64,000 nucleotides of DNA from an uncultured Croceitalea sp. (GCA_947495075.1 CANLXH010000003.1:186001-250000); one strand, 5' to 3'. Counted from the stretch's first letter, positions 36,651-47,087 are shown. The notes: a model not told the origin generated them from the sequence alone. Program-made: numbers and translations.

Positions 36651-39344
36651 TCAATTTACCGTATCCTTTTTCTTCTTTTTACCTAAAAGTCCTCTTAGGA
36701 TTGAGCCAGCGGCATCTTTAACAGCATCCTTTTTCTTGGTAGAATCTGCTTGTGTAGAGTCTTTCTTTTTATTCTCCAATAAACCTCCTAAAACATCAGC
36801 AGCTGAAGTTTTGGTAGAGTCCGTTGCTGTGGAATCTTTATTCCCTAAAAGTCCGCCTAATAAATCTTTGGCTTTATCCTTTCCTTGATTAAGTAGTTTC
36901 TGTTTTTGTATCTCCACCAATTGCTTAGTTAACTTAGAAACTCCAGAAGTTAAATCTGTAGTTACACTAGGGTTGGTATAATTACCCCCAATATTTGCAA
37001 TAACCGGTATCGTTAAATCTTTAAGACTATCGTCATTAATTCTTGTGATAAGCTTGTTAATATCGTTCCCTAAATATTTAGCAGGAACATCTAGCGTAGC
37101 TTTGTACTGTAATTCTCTATCAAACGTATGGCTACCATCCACATTAACGGTTATGTCTTTATATTTTAAAGCAAAAGGCTTTACTTTCACCGTTCCATTA
37201 TCAAAAGACAAGGCCGTTTTTAAACCTTTTAAGTCAATCGCTTCTAAATCTAAAAAGCCTAATTTACCATCCAAAGCTTTAAGTAAAGGTGTATTTTTAG
37301 CATCCAAGTTGGCAGATAATACTTCTGCCAGAATATTACCTGTTAAGGCACCTAAACTGGGGGTCATATCATCTTTTAGATTTCCAGACAGTTTTATAGT
37401 AGAATTTAGTTTTCCCTGTAAAGCATTGGCAACCGGAGCTAAAACCTTGAACATATCCAGTGCTTTAAAAGATTCCCCTATTTTAAAGCCGTCCATCCCT
37501 AAAGCCATATCAAAGGTGGAGATTTCGCTTTTTGTAGAAACAGAGCCGTTAATGTTTAGCTTACCATCAAACAAATCTGAAGTTAAATTTTGTAATGTCG
37601 CAGCTTCATCTTTTATTTTTAATCGTCCTGAAACGTTTTTAAGATTTAGATTATCATAAAGCACATTATTTGCCGTAGCATCAATAGTGCAGTCTAAAAA
37701 AGATGGAATCTTTATACGTTCACTGGTACTTGGCTCAGTTTCTGTTTCTTCACTTACAGTATCATCTACCATAAAATCGTTCAAGGCAAAAGTGTCTGAT
37801 TGTAATTTAAAATTACCTTCCACATTCTCTTCATTAAATAGAAAACCTAATAGATTAGTAATAGTTCCTGTGGCTTTAAAGTCGGTCTGGCCTGTTTTTC
37901 CATCAAAAGAATTTAAAGAAACTGTTTCTGGATTAAAAGTTACTGCTGCAGTATTTATCGTAACAGGATTCTTTAATTCCTCAGAATTATACTTAAAGTC
38001 TTTTACATCCATTTTACCGCTGGTCTTCGTATTCTCATACTTTTTATTCTCCAACGAAGCCATATCAAAAGCTGTAGTAGCATCTGCAGTTAAACGCCCA
38101 GATAAATCTAAATCTATAGGCATAGGATAAGCTTTGGCAATATTTGCTAAATTTAGTTGCCCATCGGCATGCGCATTAACTTTAGTATTTCCCAAGAGTT
38201 CACGAATCTTGGCATTAACATTAAAACGGTCTTCATCTATCTGAAAAGATAATTTATTAATGTTTACATACGTGTCTTCCACAATTCCTGTCTCATTATT
38301 TATCTCGGTATCTATAAATACATTTTTTACCGTTTTTGGTAAATCTGGATATTTAAAAGATGCGTTATCTGATTTTAGTTTGATGTTGAATGTAGGAATA
38401 TGTTCATCATCTACGACGCCTTTTAACTCCCCATCAACTTCAAAATTTCCTGTAGTTTTTACACTTTCAATATTTTTAGAATATTCCTCAGGAATCACAG
38501 CAAGGAAATTCTTAAAATCTGAAGATGGTGTCTTAAAACTAATATCTACCTCTTGGTTTTCTTCATTCACTTTTACAAACCCATCAAATACCAATGGTAA
38601 TTGATTTATCAAAGCCTTATTCTCTAAAAAAGAGTATTTGTTTTCCTTTAAATTTATACTCACAAGAGCATCTAAGGATACTTTATTCTTATTTAGGTAT
38701 TTAGTGCTATCCAGTTTAAATGAAACTAAAGCATCTGTTTTGGTTTGTAATTCTGAGGTTTCCAAGGATAGGTCGCCGGTACCAGAATGATTCATTTCAG
38801 AAATTATCAAATGTGTTTTTTTGGAAAAATCATCATAAATAATTTCTGTATTGGTAATCTCATAAGATTCTAAAGCAAGTGTAAAACTATCCGAGGCTTC
38901 CTCTGGAGCTGTGGTTACTTTATCTCCTGTCTCTTTAGCAATATCATAATTAGCATTTTCTTCTTCATCAACCTTTATATGAAGCTTTGCATTGTCTAGC
39001 GTTAAACTTTTAATGGAAATAGGCTCATCAGCACCTTTAAAAAGTTCTTTTATAGACATGCTTAAAGCCACATTGCTAGCAGCAAAGAGTGTGTCTCCTT
39101 TAAAAGGAGCTTTATTCACTAAAGATGTATTTTTTAAATCTACGTAAGCGTTAGGAAAGCTTTTTATCAAACTTAGTTTCGCATCTTCAAAATCTAAGGT
39201 CACGTTTACATTCTGATTTACTTTATTTTTAACAATAGTGGCAATTTTACCTTCTAAAAAGAACGGTATTGCAATTAGTAATCCTAATAATAGTAAAAAA
39301 GTGATTCCAAAAATCTTTAGAACTTTCTTTTTTTTCTTAGTCAT
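36651..39344 (-). CDS. AsmA family membrane-anchored protein
   Basis: An 897-residue envelope protein. One N-terminal transmembrane anchor (about 10-31) is followed by the AsmA signature region (VTLDFEDAKLSLIKSFPNAYVDLKNTSLVN) and a very long beta-rich repeat region. The C-terminal AsmA block LSGNLKDDMTPSLGALTGNILAEV follows, then a Lys/Asp/Thr/Ser-rich low-complexity tail with two related GGLLxNK segments. AsmA-like proteins form long beta grooves linking inner and outer membranes and are implicated in lipid transport. A lipid or outer-membrane homeostasis role is inferred from the family. Confidence 0.88.
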   Translation of the reverse strand: MTKKKKKVLKIFGITFLLLLGLLIAIPFFLEGKIATIVKNKVNQNVNVTLDFEDAKLSLIKSFPNAYVDLKNTSLVNKAPFKGDTLFAASNVALSMSIKELFKGADEPISIKSLTLDNAKLHIKVDEEENANYDIAKETGDKVTTAPEEASDSFTLALESYEITNTEIIYDDFSKKTHLIISEMNHSGTGDLSLETSELQTKTDALVSFKLDSTKYLNKNKVSLDALVSINLKENKYSFLENKALINQLPLVFDGFVKVNEENQEVDISFKTPSSDFKNFLAVIPEEYSKNIESVKTTGNFEVDGELKGVVDDEHIPTFNIKLKSDNASFKYPDLPKTVKNVFIDTEINNETGIVEDTYVNINKLSFQIDEDRFNVNAKIRELLGNTKVNAHADGQLNLANIAKAYPMPIDLDLSGRLTADATTAFDMASLENKKYENTKTSGKMDVKDFKYNSEELKNPVTINTAAVTFNPETVSLNSFDGKTGQTDFKATGTITNLLGFLFNEENVEGNFKLQSDTFALNDFMVDDTVSEETETEPSTSERIKIPSFLDCTIDATANNVLYDNLNLKNVSGRLKIKDEAATLQNLTSDLFDGKLNINGSVSTKSEISTFDMALGMDGFKIGESFKALDMFKVLAPVANALQGKLNSTIKLSGNLKDDMTPSLGALTGNILAEVLSANLDAKNTPLLKALDGKLGFLDLEAIDLKGLKTALSFDNGTVKVKPFALKYKDITVNVDGSHTFDRELQYKATLDVPAKYLGNDINKLITRINDDSLKDLTIPVIANIGGNYTNPSVTTDLTSGVSKLTKQLVEIQKQKLLNQGKDKAKDLLGGLLGNKDSTATDSTKTSAADVLGGLLENKKKDSTQADSTKKKDAVKDAAGSILRGLLGKKKKKDTVN

Positions 39345-39377
39345 GTTTTATGCTTTGTGATAAAATAAGAAGTAGAA

Positions 39378-40085
39378 TTAATCTAGCTGAATTTCTTCTC
39401 CTATTTTTAAGTTAAATCTTTTTCGCAATAGATATACGAATAAATAGAGCAAAGGGGTGTCTAGAAATGCTATAAAAATCTTAAAAATAAAACCACTAAT
39501 AACAAGGCCATAAAAAAGTTCCCATGGAATTTCACCAAATGCACACAATAGCAGCACTACGGTAAAGGTGTCTATAAACTGGGAGGAAAATGTAGAGAAG
39601 TTATTTCGTAACCAAAGATATTTACCTTTGGTTAGTTTTTTCCAAAAGTGATAGATTTGAATATCTACAAACTGTGCTAACAAATATGCCATCATGGAGG
39701 CAAAAACCGCGACGATAGTATTTCCAAAAACATCCGAGAACATACTATTACTCACTGGTGACCATTCTGTAGCGGGAACTGCAGAAGCAGTATACACAAT
39801 TGCTAAAGAGAAAAACGATGCAAAAATACCCGCAATCACTACTTGATTGGCTTTACGCTTTCCAAAAACCTCCGAGATTAAATCTGTGATTAAAAATGTA
39901 ATTGGATAAGGTAATATCCCTACCGAAATTTCAAATATAGATGCTCCCCACAATTTAATATCACCTAGTGGATTCCAGTAAAAGAACTTTTGAAAAATTA
40001 GATTGGACACTACCAAGGAGGTAATGAACAATGCACCTAAATACAAGTATATTTGAAAAGCAACTCTTTTATCTTTTTGGGTCAT
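39378..40085 (-). CDS. Queuosine precursor transporter (VUT/YhhQ family)
   Basis: A 235-residue inner-membrane protein with about six helices. The sequence has family features: LPYPITFLITDLISEVFGKRKANQVV, the central AQFVDIQIYHFWKK, FSTFSSQFIDTFTVVLLL, and the C-terminal FIAFLDTPLLYL. The family takes up 7-deazaguanine precursors of queuosine. It lies between the AsmA gene and SppA on the same strand with a dispersed repeat upstream. Confidence 0.88.
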   Translation of the reverse strand: MTQKDKRVAFQIYLYLGALFITSLVVSNLIFQKFFYWNPLGDIKLWGASIFEISVGILPYPITFLITDLISEVFGKRKANQVVIAGIFASFFSLAIVYTASAVPATEWSPVSNSMFSDVFGNTIVAVFASMMAYLLAQFVDIQIYHFWKKLTKGKYLWLRNNFSTFSSQFIDTFTVVLLLCAFGEIPWELFYGLVISGFIFKIFIAFLDTPLLYLFVYLLRKRFNLKIGEEIQLD

Positions 40086-40126
40086 AGATGAAAATTCATC
40101 AATTCAAGTATTCACTATCAGTGAAA

Positions 40127-40210
40127 GTATCGAGAATAAGATTTTTATTTTAAAAAGCTATTCTCGACTCACTCTGCTTTACAGCAAAAAACTCGAATTG
40201 AGGCTTTTGA
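40127..40210. repeat. Dispersed palindromic repeat, copy B
   Basis: Left arm GTATCGAGAATAAG (40127-40140), T-rich middle, right arm CTATTCTCGA (40158-40167), then AAACTCGAATTGAGG (40189-40203). It matches copies A (27539) and C (51131) in order and orientation but lacks the final ATAC of the right arm. Confidence 0.7.
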
Positions 40211-40227
40211 CGAAAAAGATATGAAAC

Positions 40228-41988
40228 TTATTTAATATTTAAATTAAAAGACATTCTTGCTTGGACTCCTTTTTGTTTGGAAAGTTGTTTGAATTCTTTT
40301 AAAACTTGAAAAGCTTCATTCCCTAGTTCTTCTTTAATGATATTTTCTCCAATTTTTGTTTTTGCGCCTCCAAAGTCTTCCATTAAACGCTCAAAATCAG
40401 ATTTATATTTGGGGTATTTTCGAACTCCATAGTTTTCTAATTCTACCATTTTTGCAGCTGCGGCAATGGCATCGTCTAAATTTCCAATTTCATCTACCAA
40501 ACCTAATTTTTTAGCATCTACCCCACTCCAAACACGTCCTTGAGCAATAGAATCTACGTCTGCTGTCGTCATATTTCTACCATCAGCAACACGTTGTAAA
40601 AAAGTGTCATAAGTATATTCTATACCTTCTTGTACTTGATTTCTAAAAGTATCTGTCATAGGCTCAAACAGCGAATAATCAACAGAATTCTTATTAGTTC
40701 CTACTTGTTCTGCGTTTATTCCTATATCTGAAGCTAATTCATTAATATTTGGAATAGTACCAAATACTCCTATAGAACCTGTAATTGTGGTTGGTTCTGC
40801 AAAAATCTTATCTGCCCCAGCGGCAATGTAATATCCGCCCGAAGCAGCCACATTACCAAAGGAAACCACCACTGGTTTTATTTCTTTTGTTAACTCAATT
40901 TCTCTCCAAATAATGTCCGAAACCAAAGCACTACCACCTGGAGAATTTACACGCATTACAATCGCTTTCACATTCTTATTCTCACGTGCCTTTTTTAAAG
41001 CTTTATTGATAATACCTTGTCCAATAAATTCCTTACCACCTTCGCCATATAAAATTTCGCCTTGCGCATAAATAACTGCTATTTTATCTACGCCAGTTTT
41101 TAAGGTTTTTTTGCTTGCTACTTTTACGTAGTCTTCAAAATCTACGTAGTTTAAATCTTTATTCACAGCAACTCCCAAACTCTCCTTTAATAGCGATTCA
41201 TATTCATCAAAATAAATAGTTTCATCTATTAGTCCAGAAGTTACAGCCAACTCAGGGGTTCTACCACCTAAAGTATCTGCAATTACATTTAAATTGGCTA
41301 CATCTATATTTCTGGAAGAAGAAATATCAGATAACATACTACTCCATAAAGAAGTAATCAATTCTTTAATTTGAGAACGATTTGCATCACTCATTTCATT
41401 AGAAAGGTACGGTTCTACCGCACTCTTATACTTTCCATGGCGAATTACCTCCATCTTAACACCTGTCTTTTCTTGTAGGTCTTTGTAATACAAAACTTCC
41501 GAAGCCAAACCTTTAAAATCCATAGCTCCTTGTGGGTTTAGATACAGTTTATCAGCCACACTTGCTAAATAATAGTTTTTCTGCGTATAGAAATCTGCGT
41601 GGGAATAAATAAACTTTCCTTCAGATTTAAAATCGTTTAATGCTTCACGAATCTCTTGTGCTTGAGCCATGCCTGCTTGCAGGAAACCAGTTGTCATACT
41701 AATCCCTTTTATCTTATCGTCATTTTTAGCCACTTGGATAGTATGCAAAATTTCATCTAGCCCTTGTCCTTCTTCAAATAATCCAGCAAAAGGGTCTGTT
41801 TTATCTTTTCCTTCATAATCTCTAATTGGTTGATTTAAGTTTAATTCTAAAATAGAATTTTCTTTTACTACAACACTATCTTCACCACTACCTATTAGAG
41901 CTGCAAAAACAAAAAACATAAAGAATAATACCCCAAAAGCAATCAAGCAGCCAATAATAGCTGCGAGTAAATTTCTCAAAAACTTCAT
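40228..41988 (-). CDS. sppA: Signal peptide peptidase SppA (67K type)
   Basis: Inner-membrane serine protease of 586 residues that degrades cleaved signal peptides. One N-terminal TM (about 8-33), then two tandem SppA domains. The general-base Lys lies in VIRHGKYKSAVEPYLSNEM of the first domain, the nucleophilic Ser in SFGNVAASGGYYIAAGAD of the second. Length and two-domain form match the long E. coli-type enzyme. Confidence 0.93.
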   Translation of the reverse strand: MKFLRNLLAAIIGCLIAFGVLFFMFFVFAALIGSGEDSVVVKENSILELNLNQPIRDYEGKDKTDPFAGLFEEGQGLDEILHTIQVAKNDDKIKGISMTTGFLQAGMAQAQEIREALNDFKSEGKFIYSHADFYTQKNYYLASVADKLYLNPQGAMDFKGLASEVLYYKDLQEKTGVKMEVIRHGKYKSAVEPYLSNEMSDANRSQIKELITSLWSSMLSDISSSRNIDVANLNVIADTLGGRTPELAVTSGLIDETIYFDEYESLLKESLGVAVNKDLNYVDFEDYVKVASKKTLKTGVDKIAVIYAQGEILYGEGGKEFIGQGIINKALKKARENKNVKAIVMRVNSPGGSALVSDIIWREIELTKEIKPVVVSFGNVAASGGYYIAAGADKIFAEPTTITGSIGVFGTIPNINELASDIGINAEQVGTNKNSVDYSLFEPMTDTFRNQVQEGIEYTYDTFLQRVADGRNMTTADVDSIAQGRVWSGVDAKKLGLVDEIGNLDDAIAAAAKMVELENYGVRKYPKYKSDFERLMEDFGGAKTKIGENIIKEELGNEAFQVLKEFKQLSKQKGVQARMSFNLNIK

Positions 41989-42087
41989 TTATATAAATTT
42001 AAATCGGCCATAAAGATAACCATTGCATATATGTCTACTTTATATGCTATACGTTACATCTGTTTTTAGTTATTTTGTCAACATAAT

Positions 42088-43233
42088 ATGGATAACTTAA
42101 ATCACGCATATTTATCTATTGGCAGTAATATGGGTAATCGTTACCTGAACCTGCAAAAGGCGCTATTAGCTTTGGATAAAAATGTTGGACCTATTCTTAA
42201 GACTTCTTCCGTTTATGAAAATGCAGCTGTGGGTTTTGATGGAGGTGATTTTTTAAATGCTTGCATTCTATTAGAAACAAAACTTTCTCCTTCTGAGCTG
42301 TTGCTCGAGCTTAAAAAAATTGAATTGCAATTTGGAAGGAAAAAAAATACAATTGAAGGCTATACTTCTCGCAATATAGATTTAGATATTCTTTATTTTA
42401 ATGATTTGGTCATAAATGGTGCTGGTTTGGCAATACCCCACCCAAGAATGAAGAATAGGAATTTTGTTTTAAAACCACTTGCAGATATTGCACCACAATT
42501 TTATCATCCCATATTTAAAAAAGATACCAGAAACCTCTTGCAGGAGTGCAAGGATAAAAACAAGTTAATAAAAACTGCATTTTTTCTTTACAAAGATAGG
42601 ATAGTCTTGTTCTCAAAACTACAGTTCTTAGCTATAGAAGGAAATATTGGTGCTGGGAAAAGTACTTTGGCAAAAAAAATAGCTGAAGATTTTAATGCAA
42701 AATTAGTTCTTGAACGTTTTGCTGATAATGCGTTTCTTCCAAAATTTTATAAAGATCAATCTCGTTATGCTTTCCCTTTAGAAATGTCCTTTTTAGCAGA
42801 TCGTTATCAGCAATTTACAGATGATACCTCCCAATTTGATCTTTTTAAGAAATTCATGGTTAGTGATTATGATATTTTTAAATCCCTCATTTTCGCAAAA
42901 ATCACATTGCAAAAAGAAGAATTTGACCTATATAGAAAAGTCTTCAACTTTATGTACAGTGAGGTTAAAAAACCAGATATATACGTTTATCTATATCGAA
43001 ACACAGAGCGCCTTTTAGCAAATATTAAAAAGCGTGGGCGTGATTATGAACAGAATATTAGCCCCGATTATCTAGAAAAAATCAATCGTGGTTATTTAGA
43101 TTTTATTAAGAGTCACCCCCATCAAAATACTTTACTCATAAACTTGGGAGAGCTTGATTTTGTTAGCAATTCAGAAGATTACGAAACTATCTTAGAACAG
43201 TTAGAAACAGGTATAATTGAGCTCTACTCTTAA
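42088..43233 (+). CDS. folK: FolK (HPPK) fused to deoxynucleoside kinase
   Basis: A 381-residue fusion. Residues 1 to about 165 are 2-amino-4-hydroxy-6-hydroxymethyldihydropteridine diphosphokinase of folate synthesis (YLSIGSNMGNRYLNLQKA, FGRKKNTIEGYTSRNIDLDILYF, IPHPRMKNRNFVLKPLADI). From about 180 it is a deoxyadenosine/deoxyguanosine-kinase-like domain with P-loop GNIGAGKST (185-193), a catalytic ERFADN segment and the Arg-rich lid (LLANIKKRGRDYEQ). I recall this fusion in Bacteroidota. No frameshift or internal start separates the halves. Confidence 0.93.
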   Translation: MDNLNHAYLSIGSNMGNRYLNLQKALLALDKNVGPILKTSSVYENAAVGFDGGDFLNACILLETKLSPSELLLELKKIELQFGRKKNTIEGYTSRNIDLDILYFNDLVINGAGLAIPHPRMKNRNFVLKPLADIAPQFYHPIFKKDTRNLLQECKDKNKLIKTAFFLYKDRIVLFSKLQFLAIEGNIGAGKSTLAKKIAEDFNAKLVLERFADNAFLPKFYKDQSRYAFPLEMSFLADRYQQFTDDTSQFDLFKKFMVSDYDIFKSLIFAKITLQKEEFDLYRKVFNFMYSEVKKPDIYVYLYRNTERLLANIKKRGRDYEQNISPDYLEKINRGYLDFIKSHPHQNTLLINLGELDFVSNSEDYETILEQLETGIIELYS

Positions 43234-43327
43234 GATAATTTTTAGAAAATATTTGGATATAACGAATGGTTTTATTTTATTAGCACCCTGTTAATGCAGA
43301 AACTAACTAACTCAAACTATATGTTAT

Positions 43328-43355
43328 CCCCTGACCACAAGTCGGGGGTTTTTTG
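43328..43355 (+). terminator. Terminator after folK-dNK
   Basis: CCCCTGAC (43328-43335), loop CACAA, GTCGGGGG (43341-43348) with one G-U pair, then a T run. Confidence 0.8.
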
Positions 43356-43357
43356 TT

Positions 43358-43888
43358 TTATGTATTAAGTTTGGTCCAAAAATCCCAAACCACTACTCCA
43401 GTACTTACCGAAATATTTAGAGAATGTTTAGTTCCAAATTGAGGTATTTCTATGACCTCATCACTTTTGGAAACTACCTCTTGAGAAACTCCTTTTACTT
43501 CGTTCCCAAATACCAATGCATACTTTTGGTTATCCGTTACAGAAAAATTATTTAGCATTTTGGTATGCTCTGCTTGTTCTATGGATATTACTTTTACTCC
43601 TTTAGATTGTAGTTCTTCAACTAAATCAATAGTACTTTCCTTATGTTCCCAATCTACACTTTCTGTGGCACCAAGAGCTGTTTTATGTATGTCTTTATGT
43701 GGTGGTTTTGCGGTAATCCCACATAAATAAATCTTTTCAACCAAAAAAGCATCAGCAGTTCTAAAAACAGAACCAATATTGTTTAAACTTCTAATATTAT
43801 CCAGAATTAGCAGAATTGGAGTCTTAGAAGCTTTTTTGTAGCCTTCTATATCTAATCGTTCTAATTCTTCATTGGCAAGCTTACGCAT
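43358..43888 (-). CDS. TrmH/SpoU family RNA methyltransferase
   Basis: A 176-residue SPOUT-fold methyltransferase starting MRKLANEELERLD at 43888 (an ATG at 43900 would add four residues). Motif 1 is LDNIRSLNNIGSVFRTADAF, motif 2 LVFGNEVKGVSQEV and motif 3 IEIPQFGTKHSLNISVSTGVVVWDFW. These form the SAM-binding knot and position 2'-O methylation of rRNA or tRNA. The exact target RNA is unknown. It is divergent from mutS. Confidence 0.92.
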   Translation of the reverse strand: MRKLANEELERLDIEGYKKASKTPILLILDNIRSLNNIGSVFRTADAFLVEKIYLCGITAKPPHKDIHKTALGATESVDWEHKESTIDLVEELQSKGVKVISIEQAEHTKMLNNFSVTDNQKYALVFGNEVKGVSQEVVSKSDEVIEIPQFGTKHSLNISVSTGVVVWDFWTKLNT

Positions 43889-43923
43889 AAATTTATCCAC
43901 TTTTAGCCCTATACTATCAACAA

Positions 43924-43957
43924 TTGTTTAGAAAATCTAGCTTAGTTCCTATTTTCG
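43924..43957 (+). promoter_or_regulatory. Promoter of mutS
   Basis: TTG (43924-43926), 23 nt, then TATTTTCG (43950-43957), one base from TAnnTTTG. It places transcription start just before the TTG at 43978 and makes a start codon further upstream unlikely. Confidence 0.45.
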
Positions 43958-43977
43958 GTAAAATTAAACTTTTAGAA

Positions 43978-46599
43978 TTGGCGGCTTCTACAAAAAAGAA
44001 AAAGGTTACCCCTTTAATGCAACAATATAACACCATCAAGACCAAACATCCTGATGCGTTGTTGCTCTTTCGCGTTGGTGATTTTTATGAAACCTTTGGT
44101 GAAGATGCTATTAAAGCAGCACAAATTTTAGGCATAGTCTTAACCCATCGTAATAATGGGGGTGACAAAACAGAGCTCGCTGGTTTTCCCCATCATTCTT
44201 TAAATACCTATTTACCTAAATTGGTAAAAGCGGGGCAACGTGTTGCAATTTGCGACCAACTAGAAGACCCCAAGCAAACCAAAAGCATTGTAAAACGTGG
44301 TGTTACAGAATTAGTAACGCCAGGTGTTGCTTTAAATGATGATATTTTAAATGCTAAGACCAACAATTTCTTGGCTGCAGTGCATTTTGGCAGAAATAAG
44401 TTAGGGGTTTCGTTTTTAGACATTTCTACGGGAGAGTTTTTAACTTCAGAAGGTTCTGCTGAACAAGTAGATAAACTGCTTCAGAATTTTAGCCCTAATG
44501 AAATTTTAGTTTCTAAAACTCATAAAAAAGAGTTCTTAGAACTTTTTGGAAGTCAATTGCATTCATTCTTTATAGAAGATTGGATTTTTCAAGAAGATTA
44601 TGCTAATGAAAGTCTTACCAATCATTTTAAAACAAAAACACTACAAGGTTTTGGTGTTTCGCATTTGCAACATGGTATAATAGCATCAGGTGCTATTTTA
44701 CATTACTTATCCGAAACCCAACATAGACAACTACAACATATTAATACTTTACAGCGTATTGCTGAGGAAGAGTATGTATGGATGGACCGTTTTACCATTC
44801 GCAATTTAGAATTATACCAGTCTACCAATCTAAATGCCGTTACTTTACTTCAAGTGATTGATAAAACCATTTCTCCAATGGGTGGTCGCCTGTTAAAAAG
44901 ATGGTTAGCACTTCCTTTAAAAAATGCTGAAAAAATACAACAGCGCCATCAAGTAGTCTCATATTTAAAAACTGAAGAAACTCAGCTACAAAAAATTCAA
45001 CATTGGATTAAGCAAATGGGTGATTTAGAACGTCTTATTTCTAAGGTTGCTACTGGTAAGATTAATCCACGTGAAGTTGTTCAGCTTAAAAACTCTTTGG
45101 AAGCGGTTGTTCCCATAAAGCAGTTAGCATTAGAGAGTTCTAATGCATCTTTAAAGGAACTTGGTGACAAGCTATTCTCTTGTGATACACTTAGGAGCAA
45201 AATAAAAGAGATGCTTAATGAAGAAGCTCCAATATATATAGCCAAAGGCAGTACCATAGCCAAAGGATATTCTGAAGAGCTAGATGAACTTAGAAATCTT
45301 GCGTTTTCTGGAAAAGATTATTTAAATAAAATGTTGGAACGTGAAACCGAAGCTACTGGAATCACTTCACTAAAAATAGCCTCTAACAATGTTTTTGGAT
45401 ATTATATTGAGGTAAGAAATACTCATAAAGACAAGGTTCCAGAAACTTGGATTCGCAAACAGACTTTAGTAAACGCAGAACGCTACATCACAGAAGAACT
45501 TAAAGAATACGAAGCTAAAATCTTAGGAGCAGAAGAACGTATTTTTAGTTTAGAGCAACAACTCTTTGAGCAATTGTTAGTCTGGATGCAGGCACACATT
45601 ATTGAGGTACAACAAAACGCACAGTTAATCGCCCAATTGGATTGCCTCTGTGGTTTTGCACAATTAGCAAAAGATAATAACTATACCTTACCAGAGATAG
45701 ATGACTCTACTTATTTAGAAATTAAAGATGGGCGTCATCCAGTAATAGAAAAGCAACTTCCATTAGGCGAAAGTTATATTACCAATGACGTAATACTAAA
45801 TCGTGAAGACCAACAAATTATCATGATTACGGGTCCTAACATGAGTGGTAAATCTGCTATTCTAAGACAGACTGCATTAATTGTGTTATTGGCACAGATG
45901 GGAAGCTTTGTCCCTGCTGCCCAAGCTAAAATTGGTGTTATAGACAAAATCTTTACCCGTGTTGGCGCAAGTGATAATATTTCTATGGGAGAATCTACTT
46001 TTATGGTAGAAATGAACGAAACGGCCTCTATTTTGAATAACCTTTCTGAACGCAGTTTAGTTTTATTAGATGAAATTGGTAGAGGCACCAGCACCTACGA
46101 TGGTATTTCTATTGCTTGGGCGATATCTGAATACCTTCACGAACACCCATCACGAGCAAAAACACTTTTTGCCACACACTATCACGAGCTAAATGAAATG
46201 ACAAGTACCTTTAGTAGAATTAAAAACTACAACGTATCTGTTAAAGAGTTAAAAGACAATGTTCTTTTTTTAAGAAAGCTTGTCGCTGGTGGAAGTGAAC
46301 ACAGCTTTGGAATTCATGTAGCCAAAATGGCTGGAATGCCACAACAAGTGGTTCAAAAGGCTACTAAAATGCTTAAAAAGCTAGAAAAATCTCATTCTAG
46401 TGAAGAATTAGCAACCAATCTAGAGGCAGCACAGAATGAAATGCAACTAAGCTTCTTTAATTTAGACGACCCGCTCTTAGAAGAAATAAAAGAAGAAATT
46501 CTTCATTTAGACATTGATACGTTAACACCCGTTGAAGCATTAATGAAACTTAATGAAATTAAGCGCTTATTAAGTAAAAAGAAAAAGGCTAGCTCGTAA
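43978..46599 (+). CDS. mutS: DNA mismatch repair protein MutS (TTG start)
   Basis: Mismatch-recognition ATPase. TTG 43978 gives 873 residues starting [17 protein letters not shown], as in relatives; the frame could begin at TTG 43924 but that lies in the promoter. The mismatch-binding domain has the FxE motif in [16 protein letters not shown]. The clamp and core domains follow, then the ATPase with Walker [15 protein letters not shown], the signature [16 protein letters not shown], Walker [17 protein letters not shown] and [10 protein letters not shown]. The full set of motifs is intact. Confidence 0.96.
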   Translation: MAASTKKKKVTPLMQQYNTIKTKHPDALLLFRVGDFYETFGEDAIKAAQILGIVLTHRNNGGDKTELAGFPHHSLNTYLPKLVKAGQRVAICDQLEDPKQTKSIVKRGVTELVTPGVALNDDILNAKTNNFLAAVHFGRNKLGVSFLDISTGEFLTSEGSAEQVDKLLQNFSPNEILVSKTHKKEFLELFGSQLHSFFIEDWIFQEDYANESLTNHFKTKTLQGFGVSHLQHGIIASGAILHYLSETQHRQLQHINTLQRIAEEEYVWMDRFTIRNLELYQSTNLNAVTLLQVIDKTISPMGGRLLKRWLALPLKNAEKIQQRHQVVSYLKTEETQLQKIQHWIKQMGDLERLISKVATGKINPREVVQLKNSLEAVVPIKQLALESSNASLKELGDKLFSCDTLRSKIKEMLNEEAPIYIAKGSTIAKGYSEELDELRNLAFSGKDYLNKMLERETEATGITSLKIASNNVFGYYIEVRNTHKDKVPETWIRKQTLVNAERYITEELKEYEAKILGAEERIFSLEQQLFEQLLVWMQAHIIEVQQNAQLIAQLDCLCGFAQLAKDNNYTLPEIDDSTYLEIKDGRHPVIEKQLPLGESYITNDVILNREDQQIIMITGPNMSGKSAILRQTALIVLLAQMGSFVPAAQAKIGVIDKIFTRVGASDNISMGESTFMVEMNETASILNNLSERSLVLLDEIGRGTSTYDGISIAWAISEYLHEHPSRAKTLFATHYHELNEMTSTFSRIKNYNVSVKELKDNVLFLRKLVAGGSEHSFGIHVAKMAGMPQQVVQKATKMLKKLEKSHSSEELATNLEAAQNEMQLSFFNLDDPLLEEIKEEILHLDIDTLTPVEALMKLNEIKRLLSKKKKASS

Positions 46600-46664
46600 A
46601 AAAGGAAGCTCCAATAAGTTTTATCTTTTCATTTAAAAATTCTTTTAGATTTCAAGAATTGTAT

Positions 46665-46672
46665 TAAATTTG
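46665..46672 (+). promoter_or_regulatory. -7 promoter element for the tRNA pair
   Basis: TAAATTTG matches TAnnTTTG, 35 bp before the first base of tRNA-Gly. The -33 region has no perfect TTG. Confidence 0.4.
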
Positions 46673-46707
46673 CATCCGCACTTATAAAAGTGTACGTTCA
46701 TTAAAAT

Positions 46708-46780
46708 GCGAAAATAGCTCAGCTGGTAGAGCATCACCTTGCCAAGGTGGAGGTCGCGGGTTCAAATCCCGTTTTTCGCT
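46708..46780 (+). tRNA. tRNA-Gly (GCC)
   Basis: A 73-nt cloverleaf: acceptor GCGAAAA/TTTTCGC, D arm GCTC-AGCTGGTA-GAGC, anticodon stem CACC/GGTG with loop TTGCCAA (anticodon GCC), T arm GCGGG-TTCAAAT-CCCGT, discriminator T. CCA is not encoded. A terminator hairpin follows at 46788. Confidence 0.96.
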
Positions 46781-46787
46781 CAAAAAG

Positions 46788-46812
46788 AACGCTGCTTGTC
46801 AGCGTTTTTTTT
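46788..46812 (+). terminator. Hairpin after tRNA-Gly
   Basis: AACGCTG (46788-46794), loop CTTGT, CAGCGTT (46800-46806) and a run of eight T. Confidence 0.8.
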
Positions 46813-46831
46813 ATTCTGATACCAATATCAG

Positions 46832-46915
46832 GCTCGAGTGGTGGAATTGGTAGACACGTTGGACTTAAAATCCAATGGACATTAGTCCGTGCGGGTTCAA
46901 GTCCCGCCTCGAGTA
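46832..46915 (+). tRNA. tRNA-Leu (TAA)
   Basis: An 84-nt class II tRNA: acceptor GCTCGAG/CTCGAGT, D arm with GGTGGAATTGGTAGACAC, anticodon stem TTGGA/TCCAA around loop CTTAAAA (anticodon TAA), a long variable arm TGGACATTAGTCCGT, T arm GCGGG-TTCAAGT-CCCGC and discriminator A. CCA is not encoded. Its 3' end is copied, in degenerate form, at 55918-55956, which marks it as the probable attachment site of the island that follows. Confidence 0.95.
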
Positions 46916-47087
46916 CAAATAAAGAGAAAACCAAAGCTTTTGCTTTGGTTTTTTTGTTTCGAGTATTTGATCAAATTTATTTGAACCAAAATATGAGAAA
47001 CTAACAAACAACCCCTTAAGGGTTGGGTTTTCTATTCTCATAATGTTTGAACTGGGACTCAACGAAGCTAATTCCCGCCTCGAGTAC
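46878..47087 (+). repeat. Left attachment-site region: tRNA-Leu 3' end plus one short remnant
   Basis: The tRNA 3' half (46878-46916) is followed 171 bp later by a remnant, CCCGCCTCGAGTAC (47074-47087), within GAAGCTAATTCCCGCCTCGAG. An AACCC/GGGTT hairpin lies between them near 47005-47035. The same GAAGCTAATTCCC-TCGAGTAC pattern recurs at 56022-56044. This looks like successive integration or excision events at one tRNA. Confidence 0.65.
46929..46954 (+). terminator. Terminator after tRNA-Leu
   Basis: AACCAAAGC (46929-46937), loop TTTT, GCTTTGGTT (46942-46950), then T run. The right-hand tRNA fragment at 55918 is followed by a related hairpin (AAACCAAGG...CCTTGGTTT). Confidence 0.8.

Noticed and set aside
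37045..38604. Long plus-strand frames opposite the AsmA gene (204, 147 and 114 codons)
   Set aside because: Shadows of a continuous, well-supported coding sequence; Ser/Phe/Leu-rich composition is typical of antisense frames.
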